Shown here: positions 8,255 through 17,194 of the stretch, piece by piece
How the letters are laid out: every line of letters begins with the position of its first letter
How positions within the stretch are numbered: the stretch's first letter is position 1
Translations under genes and position numbers: made by a program
Notes under the pieces: model-generated
What the model saw: only the letters and a program-made list of their open reading frames with translations
Told to the model about the DNA's origin: nothing
Databases searched by the model: none
Assembly (NCBI GenBank): GCA_034440395.1
Contig: JAWXBW010000067.1
Location: forward strand, 17,868-81,867
From: JAAUTS01 sp034440395
GTDB taxonomy: Bacteria > Verrucomicrobiota > Verrucomicrobiia > Methylacidiphilales > JAAUTS01
DNA: 64,000 bases
Reading direction: 5' to 3'

Positions 8255-9280
8255 ATGACTTCATCCCCTCTCACCATTCGTGATCTAGCCCGTCTAACTA
8301 ACTCCAGCAAGACCACGGTAGCGCGTGCTTTAAACGCCGAGTACGGAGTCTCCATTGAGACACGGCAGAAGATCATGAAGGTTGCTATGGAACATGGCTA
8401 CCATTTAGATCCTAAAGTAACGATGCTCATGTCCCACCTACGCCAGTCCAAGCAGAAGCGTAGAACCACCAATCTAGCTTGGGTGTGCCATTCCAGTATT
8501 ACCTATATCCCCGAAAAAACTTTTTGGATGGGAAAAATCTGGGCTGGTGCCCAACAGCGCGCCCAAGAACTGGGTTTTACTTTAGACGCCGTGATCGAGA
8601 ATGACCGTGAAGTATCCCCCGAACGCTTTAAAAAAATCCTGCTGGCTCGCGGCATCGTGGGCATCATAGAAGAACCACCCTATCCAGACTTACCCTGTGC
8701 AGAGTTCGATCATAGCCCTTTCGCCGTTTGTCTTCTCAGTAACGCCGCTCCAAACTTTACCTTTCATCGAACCGGCTCCCACCATTTTTATGACACGGGC
8801 CTCCTTCTACACGAATTATTGGCTTTAGGTTACCAAAGACCTGGCGTTTTATTTGGTACCTTTATCAATGATATAACAAGTAACGCAATTGTCGCACGAT
8901 TCGAGTATGAGCAACGACATTGGAAGCCAGCCAACAGAATCCCATGGAAAGGGGAAGACCCCCGAACACCAGAAGGTCTGCGCGCATGGATGCATAAGTG
9001 GAAACCTGACGTAGTTATTTGTTGCGACAACGGACTGGTTCAACGGCTGAAAGAAGCGGGATTTAGTGTGCCGAGGGATGTGGGGGTGGCCCATATTAAT
9101 CTAGCTTCGGACGTCCCGGACTGGGGCGGAATTGACCAAAACCACCACCACCTCGGAGCAGAAGCCATTGATATACTCTCTGGACAACTAAACCATGGGG
9201 AGCGAGGAGAACCAGCCTACCCGAAAGAAGTTCTTGTTGCCGGAAAGTTTGTGCAAGGGAAAACCTTAATCAAACAGTAG
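8255..9280 (+). CDS. LacI-family transcriptional regulator
   Basis: The protein has 341 residues. The N-terminal HTH (TIRDLARLTNSSKTTVARAL, about residues 7-26) is followed by the L-M-S-x-x-R-x-S-K segment shared with the regulator at 2760. The effector domain is PBP-like, including PDVVICCDNGL and a C-terminal GAEAIDILSGQLNHGE. It is divergent from the PEP-CTERM gene, and the palindrome at 8236-8250 ends 4 bp before its ATG. The ligand is unknown; a sugar is likely from the family and the GH31/GH42 context. Confidence 0.9.
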   Translation: MTSSPLTIRDLARLTNSSKTTVARALNAEYGVSIETRQKIMKVAMEHGYHLDPKVTMLMSHLRQSKQKRRTTNLAWVCHSSITYIPEKTFWMGKIWAGAQQRAQELGFTLDAVIENDREVSPERFKKILLARGIVGIIEEPPYPDLPCAEFDHSPFAVCLLSNAAPNFTFHRTGSHHFYDTGLLLHELLALGYQRPGVLFGTFINDITSNAIVARFEYEQRHWKPANRIPWKGEDPRTPEGLRAWMHKWKPDVVICCDNGLVQRLKEAGFSVPRDVGVAHINLASDVPDWGGIDQNHHHLGAEAIDILSGQLNHGERGEPAYPKEVLVAGKFVQGKTLIKQ

Positions 9281-9318
9281 GCTGAAAAGCTAAGACACTG
9301 AAGAAGAACCAGAGTTTT

Positions 9319-9450
9319 AACCACGGATAACACGGATAACACGGATTTAAGAAAAGAAAAAAGTTTTCTCCGCCCCCCTTCTGTCCCCCATCCGTGTTAT
9401 CCGTGTTATCCGTGGTAAAAAAATCCCCTTCTTGCTTGCTTGCTTGCTTG
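9319..9450. repeat. CACGGATAA inverted repeat, copy 7
   Basis: The left arm (9319-9346) and right arm (9390-9416) are perfect complements over 27 nt. Five CTTG units follow at 9431-9450. This is the last copy seen in the window. It sits in the convergent gap between the LacI gene and topB, where a strong hairpin could stop transcription from either side (inference). Confidence 0.92.
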
Positions 9451-9475
9451 CTTAAACCACCGTTGGAAAACTGCG

Positions 9476-12025
9476 TTATTCCGTTTCAACTGATGGTTTT
9501 GTTTTACCTTTAACTACTTTTTTACCTTTTCCTTTACCAGGTGCCTTAGGCTCGCGGGGAGGAAAGTCAAAGGCTGTGGTGCCGTCATCTTTTAAAATAA
9601 GAAACGCTTTAAAAGGACGCCGTGTTTTTTTACTAACAAAGGCGGTCATTAAATCCGTCTTGCGGTCCCGCAATAATTTCACCACTTGTTCCCGTGTAAT
9701 GTCTTGATCCAGAATCTTACGAGACATGCGAAAACCTTTTTTCTTATCGGCATCTTTTGGTTTTTCACAAACAAAGGCGTTGGCGGTTTCAAAAACTTTG
9801 TAGCCCGTAGCGGGGCAAACTCCCACAGGTTCTTGGCCTTCAAAGCTGGGCTGTTCATCCCCGTTCTCAGACTGGTTTCCCCAGTCGAGAGTGACCTCCT
9901 TGGTATCGGCCAGCTTTACGTAGGCACTGAAGGGGCGCCCCATCCGATTTTTAAAATCATCTAAAGGTCCAACGACTCGTTTCTCGATCAATTCACGCAC
10001 TTCATCCACCGACATGACGCGGCCTGCGATCACTTTATTGACGGAAAAGGAGCCGTCACGGGTGCGGAAATCTTTAAGAGTTTTAATCATTTTCTGGCCG
10101 GAGAAAGGATCCAGAAGATCCGTCTCATGGAGGAAAACTTCTGCGGGGTCGCCACCCTTACGAATACGCTCGATAACGTCACGGGTCATATCCTCGATCT
10201 CGCGCATGAACTCCGGGCGGGTAAGCTTTTTCTGCTCAATTAGTTTTAATTTATATTCCCAATCCCCCGTTAACTCAGGTGAGGAAAGGGCTGGAATCTT
10301 GATGACATCCAGGGTTTCCATAAGGTCAAAGGCTTTGACCGTGGGCTTTAACTCACGACCTAAACGGTCGATGTATTTTTCTGCGACAAGATTTTCAATG
10401 ATGGAGGCGCGGGTGGCGGGGGTGCCTAGTCCTCGGGCGGACATGGCTTCGCGTAGCTCTTCGTCTTCAACCAACTTCCCTGCGCCTTCCATGGCGGAAA
10501 GGAGGGTGGCTTCCGAGAAACGGGCGGGTGGCCGGGTGATTTCAGCAATGACTTCTACTTGAAGTGTCTCGACTTTTTCACCTTCTTTAACTGCAACGAG
10601 CGAGGGTGTGCTTTCATCATCAGGATCTTGTTCTTCACGACCATAAATGGCCAACCAACCTGGTTCTTTCAGCACTTTACCCTCACTTTTAAAGGCGTGG
10701 TTTTTTACTCTAGTGATGCGGGTGGTTACCTCAAAAACCGCTGCGGGGTAGAAAACGGCGAGAAATCGTTTCGTAACGAGATCATAGATTTTTTGTTCCG
10801 TCTCACTTAAGCGGTCGGGGACTTCTTGGGTCGGGGTAATAGCAAAGTGGTCAGATACTTTCGCATTATTAAAAATACGTTTGGTTGGTTTAACCCAGCC
10901 CTCTTGGAGAATACGGTTGGCATGTGGCTTATACCCTGTACTGCTTAAATTTTTTAATATCCCCACCACGGTGCTCACGTAATCTTCTGGTAGATAACGG
11001 CTATCCGTTCGGGGATAGGTCAAGGCTTTATGCTTTTCGTAAAGAGCTTGGGCTATGGATAAAGTCATGCGTGCAGGGAAGCCGAACTTGGAGTTGGCCT
11101 CACGTTGCAACGATGTCAGGTCGAAGAGTAAGGGCGAGAGCTGGGTAGCGGGCTTACTTTTTTCCTCCACCACGCCTGACTGACCTTCGCAAGTCGCCTT
11201 AATTTTTTCCGCCAGTGCTAGATCCCAAAGTCGCTCCGCCTTTTCATCTTTTTTCTCATCAGCGGAGAGATCTTTGCCTTCTTTGTTTTCTGGTTTTTTA
11301 AAAGACTCATCAAACCAACGACCCAGATATTCGCCCGCTTTGACTTCAAAGGTTCCATGGACTTCCCAATACGGTCGGCTAATAAATTGGCGAATTTGTT
11401 CTTCCCTTTTGACCATGATCGCAAGAGTGGGAGTCTGCACGCGCCCGACGGTTGTTTTATTAAAGCCGCCGCCTTTGGAATTAAAGGAGGTGAGTGCCCT
11501 CGTTCCATTTATCCCCACCAACCAATCGCTTTCCGAACGGCAGATAGCGGCTTGAGCTAACGGCTCCATCTCTTCGGCATTGCGTAAATGCGCAAAACCC
11601 TCGCGAATTGCGCCTGGGGTCATGGATTGTAACCAAAGCCGTTTCATGGGTTTTTTCGTCCCGACAGCTTGAACGATGTAACGGAAAATCAGCTCACCCT
11701 CGCGCCCGGCGTCGCAGGCATTAATCAAGGAATCAACGTCTTTACGGCTGATCAATTTTTTTAAAACTTTATAGCGAGCCTCGCTACGCACAATGGGAGA
11801 GAGATCGAAATGAGGTGGGATAACGGGTAGGTTATCAATATTCCATTTACCCCGTTTAGGCTCCGAACCTTCCGCTGCTTTAATTTCTAAAAGATGACCG
11901 ATAGCCGAAGAAACGACATAGGTTTCATTTTCATAAAAGTCCTTGTCCTTCTTGAACTTACCTAAAACCTTCGCAATGTCGGTAGCGACACTCGGTTTCT
12001 CTGCAATGATAAGTATTTTACCCAT
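9476..12025 (-). CDS. topB: DNA topoisomerase III (type IA)
   Basis: The 849-residue protein opens with the Toprim domain (ILIIAEKPSVA, then acidic DAGREGELIF). The catalytic Tyr is Y337 in LTYPRTDSRYL, close to its place in known TopB. After the four-domain toroid come two repeats of a C-terminal topoisomerase module (DPFSGQKMIKTLKDF, and MGRPFSAYVKL / RRPFKAFLILK) and a basic Lys-rich tail. It relaxes and decatenates single-stranded crossings in DNA. It starts 1 bp after the dprA stop, so the two are probably co-transcribed with dprA first. Confidence 0.95.
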   Translation of the reverse strand: MGKILIIAEKPSVATDIAKVLGKFKKDKDFYENETYVVSSAIGHLLEIKAAEGSEPKRGKWNIDNLPVIPPHFDLSPIVRSEARYKVLKKLISRKDVDSLINACDAGREGELIFRYIVQAVGTKKPMKRLWLQSMTPGAIREGFAHLRNAEEMEPLAQAAICRSESDWLVGINGTRALTSFNSKGGGFNKTTVGRVQTPTLAIMVKREEQIRQFISRPYWEVHGTFEVKAGEYLGRWFDESFKKPENKEGKDLSADEKKDEKAERLWDLALAEKIKATCEGQSGVVEEKSKPATQLSPLLFDLTSLQREANSKFGFPARMTLSIAQALYEKHKALTYPRTDSRYLPEDYVSTVVGILKNLSSTGYKPHANRILQEGWVKPTKRIFNNAKVSDHFAITPTQEVPDRLSETEQKIYDLVTKRFLAVFYPAAVFEVTTRITRVKNHAFKSEGKVLKEPGWLAIYGREEQDPDDESTPSLVAVKEGEKVETLQVEVIAEITRPPARFSEATLLSAMEGAGKLVEDEELREAMSARGLGTPATRASIIENLVAEKYIDRLGRELKPTVKAFDLMETLDVIKIPALSSPELTGDWEYKLKLIEQKKLTRPEFMREIEDMTRDVIERIRKGGDPAEVFLHETDLLDPFSGQKMIKTLKDFRTRDGSFSVNKVIAGRVMSVDEVRELIEKRVVGPLDDFKNRMGRPFSAYVKLADTKEVTLDWGNQSENGDEQPSFEGQEPVGVCPATGYKVFETANAFVCEKPKDADKKKGFRMSRKILDQDITREQVVKLLRDRKTDLMTAFVSKKTRRPFKAFLILKDDGTTAFDFPPREPKAPGKGKGKKVVKGKTKPSVETE

Positions 12026-12026
12026 G

Positions 12027-13121
12027 TTAATCCGTTTTTACAAAATGCTTGCCTGGAAGTTGGCGGATCATTTTCCGCATTTCCAAGCGAAGCAACGTAG
12101 AAGAGACCTTAGCGGAAGGCAATCCACATTTTCGGATGATTTCATCAAGGTGCATTTCATTCATCTCTAAGGCTTGCAATAATTTCACCTCTTCTTCCGT
12201 TAAATCATCTGGCCAAGCCTTCCTCGGCTCCACCTCCATCTTGGGAAAAAGAAACTCAAATTCTTGTAAAATATCGTCGACCCCCTCAACTAACTTAGCC
12301 CCATCCTTAATCAGACGATGACAACCCTTTGCGCTCTCATCATTGATCCTACCCGGTATGGCAAAGACTTGCCGGCCCTGCTCCAAGGCCATTTTAGCCG
12401 TAATTAAAGCTCCACTCTTAGCCCCCGCCTCCACCACCAACACCCCACTGCTTAGCCCGCTCACGATCCGATTCCGCATCGGAAACGTCTGCTTATCTGG
12501 AGGCGTGCCAAGCGTAAACTCCGACATGACCACCCCACGATTCTCCGCAATCATCTCCGCTAAAGCCCGATTTTCTGGTGGATAAATCAAATCCATTGAA
12601 GACCCAATCACCGCTAGCGTCCGCCCCTTAGCCGCTAGCGCACCTTGATGCGCCGCCGTGTCGATCCCCCGCGCTAGCCCGCTGCCCACGGTCAAGCCCG
12701 CATACGCTATTTGATAAGAAATTTTCTTGGCCGTCTCTAATCCATAATACGTTGTAGCCCGCGACCCCACCATGGCGATAGACCTCTTACAAGCCGCCGC
12801 CATATCGCCTCGATAATACAACACCAGCGGCGGATCATAAATTTCCGTTAACTGCTTCGGATACGCCTCATCCTCACAATCGACCACCTGCACCTTTAGC
12901 TCCTCCATTTGCCGTAATTCATTCCCTAAATCAAAAGTCTTTTCCCAACCTACAATTGACTCCGCCGGCCCCTGCCCAATCCCTTCGATCTTAGATAATC
13001 CTTGTAACCGCTCAGAAAAAATCGCTTCCACCGAACCGAGAGCTTCGCGCAGCTTACGAACCCGCACTGGCCCAATTAAGCGTAAACTATTTAAAATCAG
13101 ATAACATTCTGTGCGCGTCAT
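12027..13121 (-). CDS. dprA: DNA-processing protein DprA (RecA loader in transformation)
   Basis: The protein has 364 residues. It has an N-terminal helix-hairpin-helix-like part (KIEGIGQGPAESIV). The central Rossmann-like fold carries the family signature (AMVGSRATTYYGLETAK, GSGLARGIDTAAHQGAL, TLAVIGSSMDLIYPPEN, and SGALITAKMALEQGR). The C-terminal winged helix (about residues 305-360) resembles the DprA DML1-like domain. DprA binds incoming single-stranded DNA and loads RecA, which implies at least remnant natural-transformation capacity. It lies between aroB and topB on the same strand with short gaps. Confidence 0.95.
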   Translation of the reverse strand: MTRTECYLILNSLRLIGPVRVRKLREALGSVEAIFSERLQGLSKIEGIGQGPAESIVGWEKTFDLGNELRQMEELKVQVVDCEDEAYPKQLTEIYDPPLVLYYRGDMAAACKRSIAMVGSRATTYYGLETAKKISYQIAYAGLTVGSGLARGIDTAAHQGALAAKGRTLAVIGSSMDLIYPPENRALAEMIAENRGVVMSEFTLGTPPDKQTFPMRNRIVSGLSSGVLVVEAGAKSGALITAKMALEQGRQVFAIPGRINDESAKGCHRLIKDGAKLVEGVDDILQEFEFLFPKMEVEPRKAWPDDLTEEEVKLLQALEMNEMHLDEIIRKCGLPSAKVSSTLLRLEMRKMIRQLPGKHFVKTD

Positions 13122-13146
13122 GATAAGTAAAATCCCCTCAAAAAAG

Positions 13147-14208
13147 TCACAACGTGCAAGCCGCTAAAGCCCGCCGCACCTGCGCTTCCGTCACATCCCG
13201 TCGTAACTCCGTGCGCCCCAATTCAGATAGTAACACCCATTGCAGCCCTGCGGCTGATACCTTTTTATCCCGCAACAAAGCTGGCTCTAACTTCTCATAA
13301 CTCAATCCGGCAAAACCCACCGGTAACCCATTCGCCGCAAAAGCCGCGCGCACCTGCTTCACCGCTCCTTCTTTTAAACCACAACACTCTTCGGAAAGCA
13401 GCGTCGCCGCCACCATCCCGATAGCGATGGCCTCCCCATGCAGCAGCTCACCGTAACCAACCGATTGCTCAATGGCATGACCCAGCGTATGGCCAAAATT
13501 TAAAATGGCTCGCAGCCCGCTCTCCTCCCGCTCATCCCCCGCCACCACCTGAGCCTTAATCTCGACACAGCGTTTGATCACGGGAGCCAAGTCCTTCGGG
13601 CGACCCTGCGCCATTTGCTGAAAAAATGCGGCATCTCGAATCAGTCCATACTTAATCACCTCCGCCATCCCTGCCGCCAATTCTCGTTCAGGCAAGGTCT
13701 TCAGAAAACTCGGATCAATTAAAACTTTTTGCGGCTGATAAAAAGCCCCAACTAAATTTTTTCCCTCGGGTAAATTAACTCCTGTTTTTCCACCCACACT
13801 ACTATCCACCGCCGCCAGTAAGGTCGTGGGCACTTGAATAAAAGCGACTCCACGTAAATAGGACGCTGCCACATACCCCGCTAGATCACCTACCACCCCT
13901 CCCCCTACGGCTACCACCGTCGCAGATCGAGGAAATCTATCCTGGGCTAGACGTGAACATAGGTCCGTAAACACGGGCAGAGCCTTAGCTTTTTCCCCTG
14001 CCTCAACCTCATAACAAACCACCTTAGAGCTGAGCTGCTCAAGCCTACTTTTAAAAGGAACAAACCAATCCTGCTTAGCGACATTCGTATCCGTAATAAG
14101 AGCGATCCCGCCTGAAAAATCAAAGCCCGCTAAACATTGAGCAAACAAATCCTGACCAATATGAACCTCATATGATCGAGCTCCTAAAACCACGGGCACA
14201 ATTTCCAT
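13147..14208 (-). CDS. aroB: 3-dehydroquinate synthase
   Basis: The 353-residue protein has the NAD-binding motif VAVGGGVVGDLAGYVAAS, the substrate region PTTLLAAVDSSVGGKTGVN, and the metal-binding E and H residues in GMAEVIKYG, NFGHTLGHAIE and LLHGEAIAIGM. It makes 3-dehydroquinate from DAHP, the second step of the shikimate pathway. It is the first gene of a probable aroB-dprA-topB unit and is divergent from valS. The length and all key motifs are normal. Confidence 0.96.
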   Translation of the reverse strand: MEIVPVVLGARSYEVHIGQDLFAQCLAGFDFSGGIALITDTNVAKQDWFVPFKSRLEQLSSKVVCYEVEAGEKAKALPVFTDLCSRLAQDRFPRSATVVAVGGGVVGDLAGYVAASYLRGVAFIQVPTTLLAAVDSSVGGKTGVNLPEGKNLVGAFYQPQKVLIDPSFLKTLPERELAAGMAEVIKYGLIRDAAFFQQMAQGRPKDLAPVIKRCVEIKAQVVAGDEREESGLRAILNFGHTLGHAIEQSVGYGELLHGEAIAIGMVAATLLSEECCGLKEGAVKQVRAAFAANGLPVGFAGLSYEKLEPALLRDKKVSAAGLQWVLLSELGRTELRRDVTEAQVRRALAACTL

Positions 14209-14297
14209 ACCCTATGACTAGACCAAGCCCCTCATTTGCCAAACAGTTTTCCTAATTAAAAAAACCACGCCTACGCCTGATGATTTTTCAGCTTTTC

Positions 14298-14325
14298 TTG
14301 TCAAACGCTTTTCGTTCTCTACCTT
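14298..14325 (+). promoter_or_regulatory. Possible valS promoter
   Basis: A TTGTCA box (14298-14303) and a TACCTT box (14320-14325) are 16 bp apart and end 10 bp before the valS ATG. The -35 is close to consensus but the -10 is poor, and the implied leader would be very short. I see no T-box or other leader structure. Confidence 0.25.
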
Positions 14326-14335
14326 CAATTGTCTC

Positions 14336-17056
14336 ATGCCTGAATTAGCCAAAGCTTATGAACCCTCTCCCGTAGAAGAAAAACTCTATGCCGCATGGTT
14401 AGATTCTAACTGTTACCACGCCAGCCCCGAGAGCACGAAACCCGCTTACTCCATCGTCATTCCTCCACCCAACGTGACAGGCGTTCTCACCATGGGTCAT
14501 GTTCTAAATAATACTATTCAAGACATTCTCTGCCGTAAGGCTCGATTAGATGGCCATGAAGTTCTCTGGCTTCCAGGCACAGATCACGCCGGTCTCGCCA
14601 CGCAGACAGCCGTAGAAAAAGCCTTACGTAAACCTGACGAACTTCCCCCCCGCGTGCGCGAGGTTTTAGAATCGCTCGACCACGTTTGGGATCGAACCCA
14701 AAATAAACCCAAACTCGCCCTCAACCGTCATAACATCGGGCGTGAAGCGCTCCTAAAACTTATCTGGGCTTGGACGAAAGATCGTGGCGGTATTATTATT
14801 CAGCAACTTAAAAAATTAGGCTGCTCCTGCGATTGGGAACGCGAACGCTTCACCATGGATCCAGCTTATCATCAAGCCGTTCAAGAAGCCTTCGTTAATC
14901 TGTATCATAAAGGCTACATCTACCGTGGAAACCGTATGGTGAACTGGTGCCCGGCCTCTCTCACCGCCATATCCGATGAGGAAGTCATCTCCACCCCGCA
15001 AAAAGGTAAGCTCTTCACCATGCGTTATGAAGTGCAAGAGCGGCCTGGTGTTTTTTTAGAAATTGCTACGACACGGCCTGAAACCTTAATGGGTGACACA
15101 GCCGTGGCGGTTAATCCGCGCGACCCCCGCTACCAAAGCTACATCGGTCAACATGTGCTCCGCCCCTTCCCCCCCGCCTCCATTCCGATCGTGGCCGATG
15201 AACATGTGGACTTTGAATTCGGCACCGGTGTCTTAAAAGTAACACCCGCCCACGACAAAGCTGACTTTGAAATCGGCCAGAGACATAATCTCCCCATTAT
15301 TGATGTCTTAACCCCTGACGGTAAGATCAATTGTCCCGCCGTTCCCGAGTTACATGGACTAGATCGTTTCGAAGCGCGTAAGAAGTCCGTGGAGATGCTG
15401 CAAGCCTTAGAATTATTAGTCAAAGAAGAGCCTTATGATAACAACGTAGGCTTCAGCGAGCGGGGTCAAGTCCCCATCGAACCCCGCCTTTCCGAGCAAT
15501 GGTTTTTAGATTACCGTAAGATGCTCGGCGGCACTATGATCGAAGAAGCCTTAAAGGCCGTGCGTGAACAAGTCATCCGTTTTTATCCTGAACGTTGGGA
15601 AAAAGTTTATAATCACTGGTTAGAAAATATTCAAGATTGGTGCCTCTCCCGCCAAGTTTTCTGGGGACACCGCATCCCCGTTTGGTATCGTAACGGACAA
15701 ACTAAAGCGCAACGTGAATCCCCCGGCGCAGAGTGGATTCAAGATGAAGACTCCATGGACACTTGGGCCTCCTCATGGCTCTGGGCTTACGCCACAATGG
15801 ATGAACCTACCCGCAAAAAGTTCTATCCCACCAACGCCCTCGTCACAGGGCCCGACATCATCTTTCTTTGGGTAGCTCGCATGATTATTGCAGGACTAGA
15901 ATTTAATCCCGCCCAATCTGCGGCTGATCCTGGTAGCCGAAATTACCTCGAAGCGAACCGTGCGTTTAAAGACGTTTATTTCACCGGCCTCATCCGCGAC
16001 AAACAAGGCCGCAAGATGAGCAAGTCCCTCGGCAACTCCCCTGACCCGCTCGCCCTCATCAGTAAGTTCGGTGCCGATGGCATCCGCTTCGGCCTGATGC
16101 GCATTGCGCCCCAAGGCCAAGACATTCGCTTTGATGAAAAGCAAGTCGAGGAAGGTCGTAACTTTTGTAATAAACTCTGGAACGCCTGCCGCTTTCGCAC
16201 CATGCACGGAGAAATTGATCCGCTGGCCGACCCGTCACAACATAAACTCAGTCCTTTTGCTGAACACATCTTACAAACTTTAGATGCCGTCATTACTAAG
16301 ATCGATGCCGGCTTTAAAAATTACGAATTCAGCTTAATCGCCTCAACGCTCTACGAATTTGTTTGGGATGACCTCTGTGCCCGCTACTTAGAAACGGCCA
16401 AAGCAGATTTTCAGAACCCTGATTCCCCCACCCGTGCCGGAACCCTTGCTACCTTTGACTACGTTTTAAATAAAGTCCTGCGTCTCCTCCATCCTTATAC
16501 ACCATTCCTCACGGAAGAGCTATGGCTCGAATTAGGTTTTTCCAAAGAAACAATTCAGTTCCAACCTTGGCCCACCGTTTCCCATTTTACCTTTTCCAAT
16601 GCGGGTCCTCAGCTGGCACGAGACCTCTACGCCACCGTCGATACCTCGCGCCGTCTGCGCGGAGAATTCCTTATTGCGCTCAATAAAAAAGTCGCCTTCA
16701 AGCTCAAAACTCCGCACCCCATTACCAACGATGAACTCTCCGTTCTCAGCTCTTTGATAAATGCCGAATCTCTGGAACTCGTAAGCGAAGCCCCCGCCAA
16801 GACTCCCATGCTTTTCAGCCCATTGGGTGATCTCTACCTTCCCCTCGATGGCTTGATTGATTTAGCCCAAGAAAAAATCCGTTTAGAAAAAGAGATTTTA
16901 AAAGCGCAGACCGATTTAGATCGCGAACAGAAAAAAATCTCTAACGAAAAAATGTGCGCCAATGCTCCCGCCGAAAAAGTTTTGGAATGGAAACAGCTAG
17001 CCCAAGAAGCTCAAGAAAAACTAACCAATCTCCAATCCCAACTAAGCCAGCTTTAA
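14336..17056 (+). CDS. valS: Valine--tRNA ligase
   Basis: The 906-residue class I synthetase begins with the Val-specific PPPNVTGVLTMGH (HIGH-equivalent at 52-55). The editing domain carries TTRPETLMGDTAVAVNP. The second signature is KMSKS at 560-564, followed by the anticodon-binding domain. The C-terminal coiled coil (about 850-905, with repeated Leu/Lys/Glu heptads) is typical of ValRS. All expected domains are present. A piece of an RND transporter gene starts on the last base of its stop codon. Confidence 0.97.
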   Translation: MPELAKAYEPSPVEEKLYAAWLDSNCYHASPESTKPAYSIVIPPPNVTGVLTMGHVLNNTIQDILCRKARLDGHEVLWLPGTDHAGLATQTAVEKALRKPDELPPRVREVLESLDHVWDRTQNKPKLALNRHNIGREALLKLIWAWTKDRGGIIIQQLKKLGCSCDWERERFTMDPAYHQAVQEAFVNLYHKGYIYRGNRMVNWCPASLTAISDEEVISTPQKGKLFTMRYEVQERPGVFLEIATTRPETLMGDTAVAVNPRDPRYQSYIGQHVLRPFPPASIPIVADEHVDFEFGTGVLKVTPAHDKADFEIGQRHNLPIIDVLTPDGKINCPAVPELHGLDRFEARKKSVEMLQALELLVKEEPYDNNVGFSERGQVPIEPRLSEQWFLDYRKMLGGTMIEEALKAVREQVIRFYPERWEKVYNHWLENIQDWCLSRQVFWGHRIPVWYRNGQTKAQRESPGAEWIQDEDSMDTWASSWLWAYATMDEPTRKKFYPTNALVTGPDIIFLWVARMIIAGLEFNPAQSAADPGSRNYLEANRAFKDVYFTGLIRDKQGRKMSKSLGNSPDPLALISKFGADGIRFGLMRIAPQGQDIRFDEKQVEEGRNFCNKLWNACRFRTMHGEIDPLADPSQHKLSPFAEHILQTLDAVITKIDAGFKNYEFSLIASTLYEFVWDDLCARYLETAKADFQNPDSPTRAGTLATFDYVLNKVLRLLHPYTPFLTEELWLELGFSKETIQFQPWPTVSHFTFSNAGPQLARDLYATVDTSRRLRGEFLIALNKKVAFKLKTPHPITNDELSVLSSLINAESLELVSEAPAKTPMLFSPLGDLYLPLDGLIDLAQEKIRLEKEILKAQTDLDREQKKISNEKMCANAPAEKVLEWKQLAQEAQEKLTNLQSQLSQL

Positions 17057-17181
17057 TGCCCGTGGTTATTTTCAGCGGCATCTTCACTAGCACACTCCTA
17101 GATTTCATCGTCACACCTCTGGTCTTCTGGAAATTCGGCAGAAAAAGTGTAGCTCGCTTGTTCCCAAGTGCTATCGCTTAA
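17056..17181 (+). pseudogene. C-terminal remnant of a heavy-metal RND efflux pump (CzcA/CusA type)
   Basis: The last 41 codons of what looks like a CzcA/CusA inner-membrane pump survive directly behind valS. They read GIFTSTLLDFIVTPLVFWKF followed by GRK, which matches the final transmembrane segment and tail of heavy-metal RND proteins. The rest of the roughly 1,000-codon gene is missing and valS occupies the preceding DNA. The copper ATPase follows 13 bp later, so this is probably the scar of a larger metal-resistance locus (inference). An ATG overlapping the valS stop could allow translation, but a functional 41-residue product is unlikely. Confidence 0.72.
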
Positions 17182-17194
17182 CTAATATCTACTC

